64,000 bases of DNA from Apiosordaria backusii. Lineage: Eukaryota > Ascomycota > Sordariomycetes > Sordariales > Lasiosphaeriaceae. Positions 62,353-64,000 of this stretch are shown here, one piece after another. The DNA lies in assembly GCA_030549205.1 (NCBI GenBank), contig JAUKTV010000006.1, positions 1,754,501-1,818,500 on the forward strand. The letters run 5' to 3'. The stretch's first letter is position 1; each line of letters starts with the position of its first letter. The notes below the pieces were generated by a model that did not search any database, was not told the origin of the DNA, and was given only the letters and a program-made list of their open reading frames with translations. Made by a program: the position numbers and the translations under genes.

Positions 62353-63421
62353 TTATTTGGCGGGCTCATTGTCGGGAATGCAGCGCTCGCTATCCGTAAT
62401 GTCCCAGCAGGTAATCGACTGAATATGGTCGTGGAAGGCTGTGGTGGTAATGTTCGTAGCAAGAGTGGCCTGGAAGCGGTTGCCACCACAGTCGAGCTCA
62501 CTAAAGCAAGTTGATCAGCCAACAATGATAGGGCCCAGTACCTTGCACGCGAGGAATTATTGAACTTACCTGAACCACGAGCAGCAAGTCGTCTCGTCAT
62601 CGTTTCTAAAAGAGTCGATGGTGTTTCTCCACTCATCAGAAAAGTTCACTTCGCCCACATGTGTTAGAACCCGCAACCCAGACATGGACAGGAGAACTAC
62701 TCACCGCAGTGACCAAGGGGCAGGGCTTTATCGCCGAGGTTCTTATTGTCAAAGCTGGCGCATTCACCCTCGAACTTGGGGCCCTTGCAAAAGGTCACAC
62801 TGCCGTATCCCCCGTTGCTGTTGGATCTGGTGTCCAGCTCGGTGTTGGCAGGCGCAACGGCAAGCTCTCCAGAGAAGTCGTCGGGGTCGCAAAAGTCCTC
62901 CGCGTTGGCCTGGCATCTATATGACTTGATCGAATCGTCCCACTCGGTGCCACCCAACTTGTCGGCTGTCTGCGTGCGAAGGAACGGCTTGTCAAAAGGG
63001 CAATCGAGATCGCTGCGAAAATTACAAGATGTGATCAGCAATCGGGGATTTTCCGAAACTGGACGAAAAAAACAAACAACTTACCGCCACCATTTGCAGC
63101 ACCAGTCCTGCTCATTGTGGTTAGTGTAGGAGCTGATTTGGTTCTGCCAGTCAGAGGGCAAGTTGTCTGTGTTGTAGGAGGTCAGCATGGTCAGATACCT
63201 AGATAGCATGCCGACAAAGGGAGGGGATCCTGACAACACTGCATGTCCTTGCGATCTCTGTCGAAGAACTGCTTGTCACCCTGAAAGTGTTCGTCCTTGT
63301 AGTAGGTGATGCTGGCGCCAGGAGCGCGCTGTCTCTTTTCGAGAGCGGGAATGGCCGAACCAAAGACAGGGGTGGCGGCAATGGCAGCGGCCAAGACTGA
63401 AATGATCCTGGGGGAGACCAT
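62353..63421 (-). CDS. Secreted cysteine-rich two-repeat protein, beta/gamma-crystallin-like
   Basis: Five exons on the minus strand: 63421-63235, 63166-63085, 63012-62705, 62648-62570 and 62500-62353, giving 267 aa. Residues 1-21 form a signal peptide and K29-R30 is a Kex2-type site, so the mature protein is secreted. Two similar halves follow. Half 1 (about 35-123) has ITYYKDEHFQG, C62, W69, CC85-86 and LDC94. Half 2 (about 158-250) has VTFCKGPKFEG, C192, W199, CC214-215 and LDC223. The Y/F-x-x-x-x-F-x-G pattern and repeat spacing suggest the beta/gamma-crystallin fold. Introns 1 and 3 (phase 1) and 2 and 4 (phase 2) fall at equivalent positions. Intron 1 has a weak GTCAGG donor, chosen because the match with half 2 requires it. 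Possible roles include an effector or cell-surface protein; none is shown. No frame break was seen. Confidence 0.8.
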
Positions 63422-63520
63422 AGTGACTAGTGCTTTGCGAGTTTGAGTGATTGTGCTTGTGGATTGGGAGTTGTGTGCGAGAAAAAGAATTTGGTTCCGA
63501 GTTGTGGAAGGGAAGGCAAG

Positions 63521-63527
63521 CTATATG
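63521..63527 (-). promoter_or_regulatory. TATA-like box of the secreted-protein gene
   Basis: CATATAG on the minus strand, about 100 bp before the ATG, followed by a CA/CT-rich leader containing CACAA repeats typical of fungal 5' untranslated regions. Confidence 0.4.
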
Positions 63528-64000
63528 CCCGCAAGTCGGGAGCACTCTGGCTGTCTCATGGAGGGCCCGAGCATAGTATCCCGCATCGGAGCAGCAATAT
63601 CTTGCTCATGATGTCAGACTTGCCGAAATTGGTCGAAAATCAACCTGGAATGAGTAGGTTGAGGAAGTCACGCTCCAAACCCTCTGACCCAGAGCATTGA
63701 GGAGCGAGTGTTTTCATACCTACACTAATGGGACGACCCGTAAGATGACACTGCGGCACACCGGTTTGGCGGATTTAGCCCTTAATACACTTTGGGCAGT
63801 CGATCCTTCATCACCGTTGCGCAGTTATTTCTTCGTTGTGCTTCCCACAAGTGCTGAGATAGGCGGAGCATGCATCGAATAGTTGTTTGAGGAGTAGGAC
63901 TTGCTCATCAAGATCTAAAAAGCCATGTGGCACCGCCTGCTTCTACTCCACAGCCTATGACGATGTTTTGAGCGCAAAAATAGGGACGAAAACACACTCG
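63528..64000. other. Right end, no gene supported
   Basis: Normal GC content. Short frames on the plus strand (63443-63700 and 63697-63882) show no domain and no intron signals. It may be promoter or intergenic DNA. Confidence 0.5.

Noticed and set aside
62618..63129. Plus-strand frames of 87-127 codons opposite the secreted-protein gene
   Set aside because: The minus strand has a signal peptide, consistent introns and repeated domains, so these are antisense shadows.

Overview
The window looks like nuclear DNA of a filamentous ascomycete (Pezizomycotina). About 50 kb is extremely AT-rich and built of retrotransposons whose reading frames are destroyed by C-to-T and G-to-A changes, mostly turning CA/TG into TA. 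This is the signature of repeat-induced point mutation (RIP): three recognisable reverse transcriptases have their catalytic aspartates turned into asparagine (Y-V-D-D read as Y-I-N-N, or F-D-D as I-N-N). The remaining islands have normal GC, short introns with CTAAC/CTGAC branch sites, and genes. No rRNA, tRNA, CRISPR array or prokaryotic feature was seen.

Layout. 1-346: AT-rich flank. 347-27831: a minus-strand Ty3/gypsy element with 140-bp LTRs and a perfect 5-bp target duplication (AAAGC). Two Ty1/copia elements lie inside it: copia-1 (6524-14124, minus) and copia-2 (17170-25687, plus, duplication AGACC). Copia-2 carries its own 970-bp insertion in the integrase region. 28.6-38.9 kb: remains of a second, chromodomain-type gypsy element that has lost its reverse transcriptase and holds a truncated third copia copy (33536-34878). 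39-40.3 kb: tandem repeats and another LTR-like end.

41.18-43.69 kb is a gene island with two related genes of an unnamed family that has a small C/C/C/H zinc-finger-like N terminus. Gene A is frameshifted and has lost exon 1. Gene B is split in frame by a third gypsy element (43688-60323, 152-bp LTRs, GTAT duplication); its last coding segment resumes at 60328-60576. A third family fragment (C) lies at 61276-61674.

Inside the third gypsy, in DNA untouched by RIP, sits a Helitron (about 50859-57037). It has an apparently intact Rep-helicase (HUH nuclease plus PIF1 helicase), short inverted repeats near both ends and a long 3' inverted repeat. The order of events is readable: gypsy-3 split gene B, was mutated by RIP, and the Helitron arrived later.

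The right end (62.3-63.4 kb, minus) holds a five-exon gene for a secreted, cysteine-rich two-repeat protein resembling the beta/gamma-crystallin fold, with intron positions duplicated between its halves. Apart from this gene and the Helitron proteins, no intact protein-coding gene is convincingly present.
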